From: Bradysia coprophila | Taxonomy: Eukaryota; Arthropoda; Insecta; Diptera; Sciaridae | NCBI RefSeq assembly: GCF_014529535.1 | Contig: NW_023503423.1 | Coordinates: forward strand, 8,641,340-8,705,339 | Length of the DNA: 64,000 nucleotides | Reading direction: 5' to 3' | In this document: positions 13,015 to 27,403 of the stretch, piece after piece | Position numbering within the stretch: the first letter of the stretch is position 1 | Layout of the letters: each line of letters starts with the position of its first letter | The notes under the pieces: generated by a model | Seen by the model: the letters and a program-made list of their open reading frames with translations, nothing else | The model's database searches: none | What the model was told of the DNA's origin: nothing | Made by a program: the position numbers and the translations under genes

Positions 13015-15128
13015 TCGGTGTTGTATAATATAATATGTATATGCCGTGAATGCCATACATTCGTATCAATATATACAGCAAAGACGGGATGGTGTACATA
13101 TCCAAGTAGTTTTGTACCGAATGTAAAAAATATATAAAAAAAATTTATTATATATTTTCAAATTCGCGTATCGTATTCACTCGGCCCTCCGGTTAACACA
13201 GTTCAGTTAGTAACCTACTTTGTTCCGTATCGTACACGCTTTTCGGATTGTCCGCTTTTGAACAGTAAAAAATATTTTAAAACAGAGAAACGAAACGATA
13301 CAACATTATAAAACTGATAAATTTTTGAAACAAAAATTACAAACTTTTTAAGACTTGACTGTAGGATTTATGTTAAAAAATTAATTTTTCTTTCTCATAA
13401 ATAAAAGGGGAGAAAAACGAACTTAAAGTTTGAGTATCGGAAAATTATTAGACGAGTTTATATACTCAACTGTTGTTATCAATGGGACAACATATGTAAA
13501 TATTGTCAGTACTCATCAATTAAGACTTAATGTGTAAAAGTTAAAAATAAAAAAAAAAAATAAAAAAATGAGGTAAAACAAGGAAGTGAATACCAAGAAA
13601 TATTTAATAAATTTAACAAACAAACAATTAAATTGAAAGTGAATTTACCCAGACATGTTTCATTTAAGTGAAAGTTTTCACACATTGCAATTTAAGAAGC
13701 TTAAAAATTATTCAAATTAAACACAAAAAAGAAGTTCGTGTGCCGTGTGTTATTGTTGCCGTGTGTGTCATCAATTTAAGACTGTTAAAGCTTTTTCGTT
13801 GTAAATTCCAACAACAAGAAATTGACCATAATTAATTTAACGATGAGATCATGAAGTGAAATTATTCGACGGTCATTGTCAATTTAATGAATTTTTTTGA
13901 GTTGAGACAATTCAAAAGGATAATCACCAATTCATCTTGCAACGGATAATATTTTCTTCTTCTTAAAATTGAAATCAAATCTGCATTTCGGTCATTCAAT
14001 CATGAAAGGGAGAAAGGAGTAGAGGAGAGAAAACTACAAGGAAACCGTAATGGAAATGGAAGACATTAACCACACCGTGCACTTTGGATATATTTAAATA
14101 TTTCGAGTCAAAATTAAGTGCAATTAAATACGTGATTTAAAAAAAATGAGAAAAATATGGTTAGTGTAGACGGAATCAACTGACTGAAGACTGTTTATCA
14201 TTTTTAATAACATAAAACGAATCGTGGATACAATAAATTTGCAGAATTTATCGACTAGGAAGTAAATAAAGACATTTTCGTTTCTGTCGGATACCTATAC
14301 GATTATATTCGTAAGACAATTTTTCTTTTTGTTTCTTTTCGTTTGTTTGTTTTTCGTGAGAGAAGGATATGAGTGTAAACAGAATAAACATACGGCCAGC
14401 AGCAATAAAATGAAATTTTTAAATTAATTGCAAGCCAACATTATACGGAATGACCTCTAAATTGTTGCAAATTATTGTGGATTTAAGTAATTTTATAATT
14501 TGTTACAACAACAAAAAAACGGCAGTTACCAACATTATATACGGTCGCTAAAAACGATGACACTCCGTGTGTAACATATAGTTGAATATACCAAGAAATT
14601 GCAGTGTGAAGATTATGCACTTGTGACTATATAAAATTGAAACTGAAAGGAAGAAGTTGAAAATTGAATAAAAAAACGAGTGTGTCGTTTCCCGGATTCT
14701 ATTGTCTTGACTGAAAATAATGTTCATAAAACAGCACATAACATTTTGTGAATTAATTCAAAGGAAAACATTGAAATAATCGTTACACGCAGAAAATATT
14801 TATTTAAAAAACAGTTGAAACTGCCGATAGCAACTAATTTATCATACAAAATTACGTAGAAAATCGGTGAAATATATTAATCTGAAAGTGACAAATGAAT
14901 CGTCATATACGAAGTGATAAGAAACGAACGGTTAAAATGTAAGCGAAACGAGGATGGAACTGCTATAATTACAAGAAAAACACTCACAACAAAATCCGAA
15001 ACAATTTTTTTTTGTAAAAAAAAATATTTTTAACGAAAAAAAAAGGATCTGAAAATGTGTTTGACTAATTCGAACAGTGAATCAAAAAAATAATTCATCA
15101 CGTACAGCGAGAAATAGACTTAAAAAAT

Positions 15129-15141
15129 ATGACTTCTCTAG
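15129..15141 (+). CDS. Hr4: Possible short first coding exon of Hr4
   Basis: ATG at 15129 is followed by three codons and one base, then a GTAAAC donor. Joined to the acceptor before 22698, it reads in frame through ATT into the ATG at 22703, giving an N-terminus MTSLGI before MTLSRGP. The phase fit (1+2 bases) is suggestive, but so short an exon could fit by chance, and the ATG at 22703 alone gives the N-terminus I remember for Drosophila Hr4. Confidence 0.3.
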
Positions 15142-18100
15142 GTAAACAAAATTTAAAATTTTTTACAACAAAAATCATTCTTACAAGCAGATTATTGCAT
15201 TTAATGAATTGAATTTTGATAAACGAATTGGCAATTTTTATTTTGGCTATTTTAGTTCGCGTGTTTTTTTTTCTAAATTTTATTTTTGTCCTTTAATCTA
15301 TTCATCCAATTTCATTCAAATAAAGCAAGAGAATTTCATTGAAAAAAAAATCAACGAATTTGATCGTGATTTTTTTTGCTGAAATTTTTCATTATTTTTT
15401 TGATTTTCATCTTTTAATAAAAAAAAATTTAATTTAATTTAATTTAAGTAAAATATAATTTCGGATTTCATCAACATCTTGGAAAATATAATTAACATGT
15501 AAGTCATTTTTTGTGTCTTTTTCTTTTTATACCAATTGAAAGGAAATAATTTTTTTTTCTTATTCTTTCGGCGCATTTTAACGTGTATATCTAGATCAAA
15601 CCAAAAATCACTAACATTTATAGTCTAAAGAAAGAAAGAAGAAAATACCAAAACAAATTACGTCAAAACCAATCTAATTCAGTTCATTAAAATAATTCCT
15701 AATTTTCTCTTCTTACAGTTAATGTCAATGTGTTTGTTACAGTTGTTTTACCAGTGGTTTCACTCATGCCAAAACACTGCGTGTTAGTAGTAAAACCATA
15801 TACTCACTACATAAGCAGTATGTATTAAATGAATGGACACAGAAGTAAAACAGCTGAAGCAAACGTAGACACAAATTCGGTTGACATTAACTGTATACGT
15901 TCGAATTTGTTACAGCCAAGATAAAGGTTTCCATTTTTGTCATCCAGTAGCACTGATTCCCGGCCATCCCGTGGAATGTTTAACAAAACAAAATCATCTC
16001 ATTTGTGAACTTTTCTACATTTCCTGTAACATTTCATGAATCTTTGATGTTTTCCAGGACGAAAATTGTTTAACTACACTCACGGAATTTTGAAAACCGA
16101 CACATTCTCTGTTTTGTGACTTACTTACAGCTCGTGAGTGTACAACCAACTTTAAACGAAAACCGGAGTTCTAGACTTCGAATACCTATTTATGTAGCCA
16201 TTCTTTATTCTTCTTTTCATTATAATTCCTTGGTCACAAAAAAAACTGTTTCTGTAGCACGGCGTCACGGGCCTTACTAACCATGATTCCCCTTGGAAAA
16301 TAAGATTTCTCGCGAGTTCTTATTCCTCATCAACTGTATTTCATCGAGAGTCATCATTTTTTGCGGTGTACAACCCCGTGACTCAAAATTTTCTACGAAC
16401 TACATTTTCTGAACACCGTGGCAGCGAGTTTCGTCTTGATATTATAGACATAAACTAAAGTTAGATTGCTATCAAAGATTTTATAAAAGTTTTATTAAAA
16501 ACAGAAAACTAATCTTAACTTCTTAAAAATGTCAATCTTATGACCATGACCATATAAACATTAAATTTGTTACTTACTTTGTAATGCAAAATCTTTTACT
16601 TCCTTTAGTTTTAACATTATGTTTTGTTATATATAGAGAATATAAGCCAATCATTGCTTATATTCAATGTCGATGTCGTTAAGAGATGATCCGCCTCTGA
16701 ACAACATTAACCACCGTACTCTTGAGTTACACCTCCAAACGTTACCGATAAAGAAATTGTTGACACTAGCACTAAAAGTTAAAGAAAAATAGCAAGAAAA
16801 CATAAAACTTAGTTAACATTAAAATAGAAAAAAAATGAGTTGAAGATGTTGACATCGACAACTAGGCTGGCTAACGACACAATACGTAAAATCCTGCGTC
16901 ATTGTTTTGTTGAAACGTGCTTGAAATGAAATGGTTTTTAATTTCCACCGTATTATGCACTTGCATACAGAAAAATGTTGCATGCATTAACAATTTGTGG
17001 TAGATTGAGTGAGTGAAGAGACGATTACCACACTGACTTTTGTTTTAAAAGAAAGGATTGTAAGAAAATGAAATTCTTTGTTGAATGAAAAACGATTTCC
17101 ATCATTTCTTCATTTTGCATCTTCTCTTCATCTACTTAAAATACATTTCATTAATGCAATTACGATGAAAGGCTAAAAAACGACTCACAAATATCTAAGA
17201 GCCAAATCGATTTTGGTTCTGTGAATATCTCGAATTGAAAAAGGGTATTGAAAACTGACATATTGAGAGGAAAAATTCGCTAGAAGAGTATCGAAATCAG
17301 TAGATTTGTGTTTTCAATGATGTATAGAAAAGCAATTCTAAAGCACAAGGATTCGATAATTTCGCAATTTATGTATTCAGTCGACTTTAATGCCGAATCG
17401 GCAATACGATTACGTTTTTGATTTTTGAATGAAATTAAAACTTTATGTCGACCGTTGTGGATTAACCCCCTTATATGCTACGAATATGCTGTACGATACT
17501 TGATTTTTCCAGTTTTGTGGATTTAGTCGCACATACACTAGCCACGTATGATGAAGTTCCGTGTGGAATTGAACTTTTATTTCAATTATGATTCACTAAA
17601 CTTTTCCGTGTGCAGAATGGTATATGGTTCTCAGAGTATTGTACCTGGCGTGAAGAGAAATTGTATTTTTGATATGCATATTAATGGAAAACGTCGAAGG
17701 AGATACTTGATTTTCTCTCAGATCGAAACAGTGGTTGAGTCTGGCGAGTGTTAAAAGAGCGAAAAAAGAGATAAAACAATGGGTTGTGATTTCCGCCATT
17801 TTAAGAAGAAGAAGAATTGCGATCAAGGTATATGACGCTCGTAAATAAGAAATGTTTTCTGGTTGTTTATGTTTTGATTCGGTAGTAGAGTTTGTATTTT
17901 TTAAGTAAAATTACAAAATTATTCCCGTTTGAGTAGAAATTACGTGTGAAATTCGAGAAAGAAAATTACAAAGTTGGCGCTGGAGTCGATTTTTGCGGCT
18001 AAATCTGTAACTTCCATCACAACCCATTGGTTTCGATACGTCAAATTTTTTGTGGAAATTTAACTGAGTTCGATGGGTCAGTGACACTCTTTTTAACATT

Positions 18101-21040
18101 CTCTTTAAACACTATATATACGAAAATGTATCTGCCTTTCATCAGCTCGATAAATTTTATATGAACGAAGCTTCACTTATGACCTAAAGCCTTAAGAACC
18201 TAAAGCACACGATACTATGAACGGAAAGGACATAAATACTCCGCCACTTTAATTAAATCCGAAATTGAACAGACCCAAATTTCTGCTTAAACATTTCCAA
18301 CTTTAACTATCGTTGTGGATGCTAGGAACCTCTTACATTTGGCTGATGAAGTTATTATGAAGAGACATAGTGATTAAAGGTAGAGCTTAAAGTTTACTCT
18401 AGCTACACAAAGCTACGCGAAAGAGACCTAATTTGAAAAAAAAATTGTTTAGTTTTTCTGTTAGCGTAGCTACAACAGTTAGTCTTCCTTGCATCGTATC
18501 ATCAATCGAGAAATATGTTTGCGCCGCACGTCCAATAAAATCAGAGCTCGTTCCATATACCGGACCATCGAAAGAGCTTTCATTTCCCGAAGTCTGTTTA
18601 TAAATTAATAAAAGAAACGTGAATCGGTGACCTGATTTACCGATGCTAGGGAGAAATATTTTGATCTTTTAGCGGGTTTTTCGTCACTTTGTTCGGGACT
18701 TTTCTTTTGTTAAATTAGTCTTACCGTAGGTAAAACATCATTCACTGTTTATTATAAAGCCTTGTAATCAATTCAATTATCGAATTTCCATATCTTTTTG
18801 ATAAGGAAATAAGATTCACAATCAACTCACGCCATCAATAAATTGTTACGCAATGCCAACCTGATGATGAACGAAATTCCTAGCTTCTTTTTCCGCATAT
18901 GTATTTATATTCGATCGTAACCAGACCTAAAAAATTCCAACATGCAAAATACAAACAAAACTGCATGAGAGCATGTCAAAGTCAACGACCCATATATTTC
19001 GCAGAGAGAAATATATACGGAAAAAAATGCCGTGTACGTTTGCCAATCCATATTGTATATAATACTATATTTTGCTTGCACGAGAGTTGTGCAGAAACTG
19101 ACCTAAGACAACGTTTAACCTATTTTAGAATGAAAACTACCACATCGAAATGAAAATAATTTTTTTTTCGTCTCCGTTCTGTTACACATTTTGATGTGGT
19201 GTATATTGCTGACGCGTGCGCAAATTTGAATTGACAAAGAACGAAAAAAACGTATGGAAAATTGTTGTTGTTGGTGTTGTTGTTGTAGCAGGAAAAATTA
19301 TTGTCAACAAATATTGGGCCAAAGGTTTTGAATTCATTTCAATAAAAGTTTTTCAGTTTATTTTGTAAACACACGTATTGATTCCATTATTTTTTTTAAT
19401 GTTGCATTCTTCAATTGATTCGTTATCAATAAATTTCCTTTCATTTTCTTTGTGCCAACAATTGCCGGTGAGTTAAGATTACCTTCTCAAGATGACTGTT
19501 GATTTCTTGAGTGTGACTATATAAAGGCGTTTATGCAACGTGATCTTAATCATTTCACACCGCTGGCTACCCTACAATGTCTTGCTTAATGAATTTTCGT
19601 TTTAATAGCCGAGATTATCGTTATGTGTTATCCTATTTATACAGGGAGCCCACGTGCCTGTTCGTCCGTACATTATTTCCTTAGTTGTATTTATGTCAAC
19701 AATATAACAGTTAGACGCAAGTGCAGGTGCGTCGACCGGCGAGGGACGGAAGAAAATGTGGGCACTCTGTTCTAAAAGTGTTTTAGTATTACATGGAGAC
19801 AGTACATAGTCTATATCAGAATCGTACGGTCAATGTACCGAACCGGAACGCTTACAGCAGATAGTATGAATGGTGTACGGTCACGTTGAAGATCGTGAGA
19901 GAGTACGTGATAATAAATGTTCAAGTCAACAGGTCAACAGGTTGAACAAAACTACATTTTGTTTGGACAGTTGGTACTGTATCCCGCTTTGTACGTTTGA
20001 AACGTTCGCGATTTTTATCGGTGCTTATCCTAATTTCGCGTTACATAATTTTACATTGTTGTTAGATGATCATCTAATGATGATTACACCTGGCAACTCA
20101 GTCTATCTGAATATGAATAACTAGATATAGGATAAGCCTGTCCCTTTCTCATTACACCGGATGGTGTCGATTGTGTTCGTCGTTTGGGGGAAAGGCATGA
20201 AGAAAAGATTTTATTGAGATACGATGGAGTGCATGTCAACAAAGTCAGTAGAAGAGTTGGAATTTATTGTGAACAAAACAAAACTTGTTGGGTGTATTGC
20301 TCTGGAACGATTTTTCAGTGGAATTAATTTAAACCTCTGCACAGCATAGCTTTTCAAATTTTAAAGCAAAGTTCGTTCGGAATTTCCTTTTTCCTGCGAA
20401 AATGTGTATAACAATGCTCTTACGTAGTTGAATTTTTCTTTGCAGCATCAGTTGAAAAAGGTCAATTACTTTTTTGTTTTAGCGTTTTTTACCGCGCTGT
20501 GATTGAAAGTATGAAAAATGTTCGTTAAAATAAAAGTTCTGTTAACGCTGGAACTGTTTTTTGTTCTCAATGAAGTATGCTGCATATAAATAGTTTCACG
20601 GAAAGTTAAGATGCAAGAATTATGAAACCAACATTTCGTGTCTGTGCGAGAATGAGTGAACAAAATTAAAAGTTTTTTCAAAATAGGAAATTCTTTATTT
20701 AAACGGTGTTGACGTTGTAAAATTTCAAACTTTTCTGTGATAATTCTTGTTTCATAAAAAGAAGAAAACAAACGATCGAATTTGATCGAAACTTTCTTGG
20801 TTCATTCTCATACTTTATACGCAAAAGATGTGAAGATTGTCAAATCGATGCAAAACTGAGGTTGACAGTACATCTAATGCACAAAATTCCAGTTTAGAAA
20901 CAAGTTAGGAACAAGATTTTATTTTACGGCAAAGTGATTAAGTGATTAATACTAATGTCACTTTTACGCACTAGTGCTACGAACTATATCGATCGATCTG
21001 CTGTGCACAAAATTCAATTATGCAATTCAGTATCATAATG

Positions 21041-21143
21041 TGCAATCGAGGTGCAAAGTAGTTTATTAGGCTCTAGATGTGCCGCAGGCCGTGTATCATA
21101 ATACACATCTCTAGCCTAATAAAGTACTTTGCATCGAGTTGCA
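21041..21143. repeat. Hairpin repeat of about 100 bases
   Basis: Arms of about 40 bases, beginning near TGCAATCGAGGTGCAAAG and running through TTTATTAGGCTCTAGATGTG, are complementary with few mismatches. The short loop carries GCCGCAGGCCGTGTATC. This is a MITE-like foldback without coding capacity. Confidence 0.65.
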
Positions 21144-21230
21144 TATAACGTTTTAAGCCACAGAGTCATCTAAAGTTTGCAAGATTTGCATTTTATGATG
21201 CTGAGTGGCATAAACCGTTGTATAAAATGA

Positions 21231-21335
21231 AAGAACTTTGTTGGACTCGCTATGTGTATTATGGCACACGGCCTCGTGTTATAATTACACAGCTAGAGCC
21301 TAATAGTATTATGCACTCGATGTCGTAAATAACCG
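21231..21335. repeat. Diverged copy of the neighbouring hairpin repeat
   Basis: Shares ATGTGTATTATG, ACACGGCCTCG and AGCTAGAGCCTAATA with the hairpin at 21041-21143, but its arms pair poorly. It appears to be an older copy inserted about 90 bases away. Confidence 0.45.
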
Positions 21336-22702
21336 TTCACTCTCAATCACATGTCGGATTTAATTTTTAAATTATTTTTTGGAATTGTCATTGCATTGTT
21401 TATCTCAACGCTGGCTGTGCCGATGAATAATTTTTTCGCCCTTAAAAATACCACTTAAAATCTGCATGAAAGCACTAACGCTTTTAACACGGCAGAGTAA
21501 AACAAAACCAGACAGGAGCGGCTTATTTTTGAAAAGTTAAATATGGAACCCAATACACTGTATGAAAATGAACTCACATGAACTCTTACATGAATTGCCT
21601 GGCTTTACTCTGCTGTGCTTGGAGCAAAGTACAACCGTTAACGTTTTTTCCGACTTGAGCGAGACAGAAGTAAAGTTCGGAACAGATCGGTTTGATCTGA
21701 TCTAAAATTCTAAATCTGATTGAGGTGCAACCTGATAAGTGAGCGTTAGCTTCGAGTTCCGATTAACCTTATTCAGAACAATTGTTCAAGTTAATCCGAA
21801 CCCGATTTGAATTTAACAAAACCTGGTGAATGTAAACTTAATCGGATTGGCCTGCACTACTGGGAAATTTAAAAAAAATCAAATTTTTCACTTGTAAGCA
21901 TAAAAAATTGGATAGACTGCCGTAGGATGAAAGTAGGAAATTCTAGCAAGAGTAAACTTCACTCATTGACTCATTCACTCATTCACTACGTTGTTCATGT
22001 TAATAGCGCAACAGCAACACCTGATGTGAAATGGGAAATGTAAAAGGAAGCAAATCAAATCAAATTTTATTCGACAAGCAAATATCATCATAACAATAGT
22101 AAAAGCTTTTCACGCGGTGTTTCTGATTAAATGCACAATTTACAATGTTCAATAGGATGTCAACAACAAAATTGATTTGCGATAAAAGATAAATTATTTC
22201 CTGGTTCCCGGATTTCCATTTGTGGTGTACAAGAGTCATCTTTAGCGTGACACACAAGTACACATTATGACGCCAATTGTCTATATCCATCCTTTCATTT
22301 CCGTATTCGAGTTACCTTCTACAAAGTCGAGGGGTGGCACGTTCAATAAATTTTATTAACTTCGACTTTTAGGAATAAGAGTGCAAGACAGGAACAAAAG
22401 AAAATCATAAAAGGATGTTCGATTGACAGCAAATCGGAATCAATTTCCTTCACTTACTTACATAAAAGAAGTGTTGAAAGTGAGCGAAATAAACTGTTTA
22501 TGGAAAAATTGCAAAAAGAAACATTTTTCTTGGAAAAACCAGACTTTGAATTACTTACTCTCTCGCTTTGAATATTAAGTGTTTTGCTTTGCCATCAAAA
22601 GCAGATGCTGTCTGATACTTTGATTATAGTTTTTATCACACGTAAAAGCACCACCAACACAAAACTAATTTTCTTTCTTTTTTTTTGCATTTTCCAGGAA
22701 TT

Positions 22703-25700
22703 ATGACACTGAGCCGTGGCCCGTACAGTGAGCTCGATAAAATGAGCCTATTTCAGGATTTAAAATTAAAACGAAGAAAAGTTGACTCACGATGCAGTAG
22801 CGATGGTGAATCATTAGCTGACACAAGCACATCGTCTCCAGATCTTCTGACACCATTATCACCAAAAATGTGCGATCAAGCGCATCCATCTACACCAAAT
22901 TCAATACAGCCAGCTCCGACGCCTCCATCGGTTCCGTCGAGTTGCAGCGGGGGAACGACATTACAAGGAAATGGTAACTCTAGCCGATTAGCACCCGAAT
23001 CACCAATTCATGATGATAAACCGAATGCGGGACCGATTGGCTCGCATAACATCAGTAATAATGGTTCGATGGCGAATCCGAGTGTGATACGATCCATTGC
23101 AGACGAAAGAATGCCGTCACCGGCACCACGTCAGTCGCCGGTTAACCATTCTCATCGTCATACACCTTCACCAGTTCATCATCAGATGAAAATGACGCCA
23201 ACATCACAAAATCAACAACAACACCAACAGCATCAGCACCAACAAAATCAACAGCAACAACAACAATCGCAGCATCACGTTACCGTACTCGTAACACCTA
23301 CTCGCATTAAGACCGAAAATCAGGCGTCAACGATAGTCGGTGCACGCAAATCAAGTCCGACAAATTTCTGTGCCGTTTCGACGGCGAGTAATTTTACGAC
23401 GACGACCATTAAAATTGAAAATCCGTCACCCACATCTATGATGATGCGAAAGTCCAATTCACCGCACTATTCAGTTCCTGTGAGTAACAACAACAACAAT
23501 AATAATAACAATAATCAGTCAAGCAACAATCATCATCGAAATGAGTCTACATTGACCGTACCTACATCGACGCCGATAATGATCCAGAGTTCGCATGCTG
23601 CAGGCGTTCAATTACAAATGCTCCAAAACAATACTTTATCCGTGATGCAGAGAACGGCACAATTGTCGCCCATAAATATTGAAGGTTAGTTGAATTACAC
23701 TTTTGCTGTATAAACTTTGTCCGGAGACTCGAAACAGCCCTTCGGGCGTTGTACAAAAAGTATTTGTAAAAAGCCCTTTGTTGCCATTCATTCAGACAAA
23801 AATTCAAAAGCCCGAATACCTACATCATACTCCATGTCCCTTCTGTCTCGTAGAGAAGTATGTCATATACATTCCTGTCTACCTTTTCTTTTCTAGGAAG
23901 CAATATTAGCTTATATCAACAACATCAACAGTCGCAGCAGCAGCAGCAGCAGCAACAACAGAATCAACAGCATAACCAACATAACCAACAACAGAATATA
24001 CAGCAACAACAGAGCCAACAACAATCTCAAAGTGGCATATCTCAAATCCAGTACCCCATTCAAATACAAAATCAACAAATTCGAATAAAACGAGAACGAT
24101 CGCCGATCCACACGATCGTTACCCAGAATTCGAGCAACGCTTCACCGACGCATCAACGACAGTCAGTCACAACGGTGACACCTATTAGTCCGGTCGGTCA
24201 ACTGGTTCATCCGTCGATCCAGCTACGACATCCGATTCGTGATGCTGCCATATTGTTTCGCGTTAAAAATGAAGGTCAATTACCAGGACTGATCCAGAAC
24301 CAACATCGAATGGTGTGGGGCGGAGCGAACGCTCGAATAAATGGCGTCAAACCGGAAATCATTGGTGGTCCATTGCCCGGCTTACGACCATCCAGTTCTC
24401 AATCGGGACATCAGTCATCGCCTAGTCCGCAGGGACCATCACAAACACCACCGAGAGCGACACCAACTGTGATCATGGGAGAGAGTTGTGGCGTACGAAC
24501 AATGGTCTGGGGTTTCGAGCCACAATCACCCCAACCGCCGGCTGCATCACCCACACAAAATAATGCAGGACCATCGCAGAATAACGAAGAAGCAGCCCAA
24601 CTACTGCTGAGTTTAGGTCAAAGTCGACCAAGTGATATTAGAATACGTCCGCAAACTTCTCGGCCACCACATCCTCTTAATATGGAACGATTATGGGCAG
24701 GCGACTACAGTCAATTGCCAGCTGGCCAACAGTTACACGCATTGAATTTGAGTTCTCAACAGCAATGGGGTGGACCATTTGGATCAAAGGTAAGTCTATT
24801 TACTTGTGTGTGCATATAATAAGCTACTTACAATTATTGCATTGAATGCATATGAAAAGACACAGAAGCTTTAACAAAGCCTTGCAAGATATTGTTGTAT
24901 GTTATTCATGTGTGGTGGAAGACATTAACCACACTCCACAATCATCAATTGAGTTTGAATTCCGGGAACTCAAAATGCCATAGTGCACCACAGCTAAGCC
25001 GATTATTGAGATGCGAAAAGTGGGTCACAAGAATATACATCCAATTAAATGCCACGATGTTGGTGATAGCCACCGTAGAAACGTAATTTTTTTCGAAATG
25101 GAAACGATTTTTTTCACATTTCCTTCTTGTCAATGTAAAGTCGCCCTGACCAGACTGAACGACCTTCTTCTTCAGAGTTTTTCCATTCTGGCTATTTGTC
25201 TAAAACTAGAAATTAATTCCTTTCAGACGGAAACTGGCCAACAAGATCCACCCCCCGATGAAGATGAACAACCATTAGTCTGTATGATTTGTGAAGATAA
25301 AGCGACTGGTCTTCACTACGGAATAATTACTTGTGAGGGGTGAGTATTGTATCTGATAGTACTTGTAAGAGCATCGAGTAACAATCGTTTTTAAATTTCT
25401 AATTTAGATGCAAAGGCTTTTTCAAACGAACGGTACAAAACAGGCGAATTTACACCTGTGTTGCTGACGGAACCTGTGAGATAACAAAGGCGCAAAGAAA
25501 TCGATGTCAGTATTGTCGCTTTAAGAAGTGCATCGAACAAGGAATGGTGTTACAAGGTAAGACAGAAGAAATTTATTTGTTTGGAGGGAATAACCGGTCA
25601 CCAACTAAATGCTTATTGCTTCCAGCTGTTCGTGAGGATCGAATGCCCGGCGGTCGAAATAGTGGTGCTGTGTACAATTTGTACAAAGTGAAGTACAAAA

Positions 25701-27403
25701 AGCACAAAAAGGCAGCGCAAAAGTCTCCGCAACAGAAACTCGGCCAGCCGAACGAACCACCCAACCAAAAATCGATGTTTCTGTCGCCGCAGCAAACAGG
25801 CGTGAAAAACGAAACTATCAATTTGCCGTCACATCTGATGAACGGCACCATACTGAAAACGGCCTTAACAAATCCCAGCGAAATTGTCCACCTACGTCAT
25901 CGGCTAGACAACGCAGTCAGTTCATCGAAAGATCGATCCGTTTCATATGAACATTCCTGCAGCATGATCCAGACACTGATCGATTTCGATGCAATGGAAG
26001 ACATTGCAACGTTGCCGCATTTCCCCGAATTTCTGGAAGACAAATCCGAAATCGGTGACAAGCTGTGCAATATCGGCGACTCAATCGTGCACAAGCTGGT
26101 GTCGTGGACGAAAAAGTTGCCATTCTATTTGGAAATCCCAGTCGAGATACACACGAAACTGTTGACCGACAAATGGCATGAGATATTGGTGCTAACGACG
26201 GCTGCATACCAGGCATTGCATGGAAAAAAGTCAAATTCGAATCCGCAAACGCCACCGATCAGTGGTCCTCTCGGTAGAGACGATCCCGAATTCATACAGG
26301 AGGTAAACGAGTGCTACTAGAAAAGCGAGGCCAAAGGCAACGTAAATAATTGTTCCGTTTTCCCTTCAGGTCAATTCTCATCTTTGTACATTACAAACTT
26401 GCCTAACCACTTTAATGGGCCATCCCATTTCAATGGAACAATTAAGACTGGACGTTGGTCATATGGTCGAAAAGATGACTCAAATAACGATAATGTTTCG
26501 TCGCATTAAATTGAAAATGGAAGAGTATGTCTGTCTGAAGGTGTACATTCTCTTGAACAAAGGTAAGACCATCTCATCACACCGGTTCGAGGTGCTGAAA
26601 CTAATTCCGTTTTTCATCCTACAGAAGTGGAATTGGAGAGCATTCAAGAACGATATGTACAAGTTTTGCGAAGCTATTTACAACATTCGTCACCCCATAA
26701 TCCTGGCCGATTGGGTGAGCTACTAGCACACATACCTGAAGTGAGTAGCATTTTGCGCTTGGCTGCCAAATTCATTTTACAAAAATAATTTTCTCTCGCA
26801 GATCCAAGCAGCAGCAAGTCTACTACTGGAAAGTAAAGTAAGTTATAAGCGCGGCAAATTTCCATAATTCACAGACGCTGGTTTTATGATCCTCCGCAGT
26901 ATCAGTGGACGGTGGACAGTAGGTTCAGATTAAACTAGATTTTCACAAGCAATTTTTCGACTTCGAAATAAATCACTAGGAAGATTGATTACAATCGGAG
27001 AACGAATCCAATCAATACTAAATTTTGGTTGAGTGTCCCACACTGACTATCTTTCTTCAAAAACGTTTTCAAGAAAATTGGCGAAAATTTTCGAAACTAT
27101 TTTCGCGATGGTAGCAGTAGTCATGTCCAATGCTCGTACTATTAAAACCTCCCGAGTTAATATGATTCGGTGAAAGCGAAACAGAATGTTGAAGTTTAGA
27201 ATCTCGTTTCTACGCAACGGTTCGAGAAAATGTTTTTCTTCTGCCACCTGCTGCCGATGATCATAACACCAGCAACTGATTTTTTTACGAAATAACTTTC
27301 CAAAAGATCGCCGATTTTGATCTTATTAATTTTTTCCTCCTTTCCTCCCAATTTGCAGATGTTCTACGTACCGTTTGTATTAAATTCAGCTAGTATTAGG
27401 TAG
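22703..27403 (+). CDS. Hr4: Nuclear receptor HR4 (ecdysone-pathway orphan receptor)
   Basis: Exons: 22698-23684, 23897-24789, 25227-25339, 25408-25556, 25626-26302, 26370-26562, 26625-26740, 26802-26837, 27359-27403. All junctions are GT-AG and in phase, giving 1067 residues from the ATG at 22703. The N-terminus [14 protein letters not shown] matches what I recall of Drosophila Hr4. Residues 1-625 are low complexity, with Gln/His runs near 171-190 and 334-375 and a ten-Asn run near 263. The two-zinc-finger DNA-binding domain has Cys 644, 647, 661, 664, 680, 686, 696 and 699, with P-box CEGCKG. A basic extension and a ligand-binding domain (about 800-1067) follow, ending NSASIR. In Drosophila this orphan receptor is ecdysone-induced and acts in the nucleus and cytoplasm of prothoracic gland cells to time steroid pulses. 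The 69-base intron 25557-25625 is in frame without stops. Confidence 0.95.

Larger units (their letters stand above)
12900..15141 (+). other. Hr4: Possible promoter and leader exon of Hr4
   Basis: Inference. The stretch is dense in A-runs and short upstream ATGs, as in long insect leaders, and ends at a donor-like site after 15141 (CTAG/GTAAAC). An initiator-like TCAGTT lies at 13203-13208, but no convincing TATA box or downstream element was found. The start of transcription cannot be fixed from sequence alone. Confidence 0.25.
15142..22697 (+). other. Hr4: Probable first intron of Hr4
   Basis: About 7.5 kb of AT-rich sequence ending in a T-rich tract and acceptor (TTTTCCAG, ends 22697). 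It contains no recognisable coding exon. It includes the hairpin repeats at 21041-21143 and 21231-21335, a GTTGTTGTT-type microsatellite near 19264-19290, and short unrecognised frames. The intron call depends on the first exon being at 15.1 kb; otherwise this is upstream sequence. Confidence 0.4.

Noticed and set aside
26303..26320. Short Hr4 C-terminus ending VNECY
   Set aside because: The frame runs into intron sequence; the donor at 26303 joins in phase to the rest of the ligand-binding domain at 26370.
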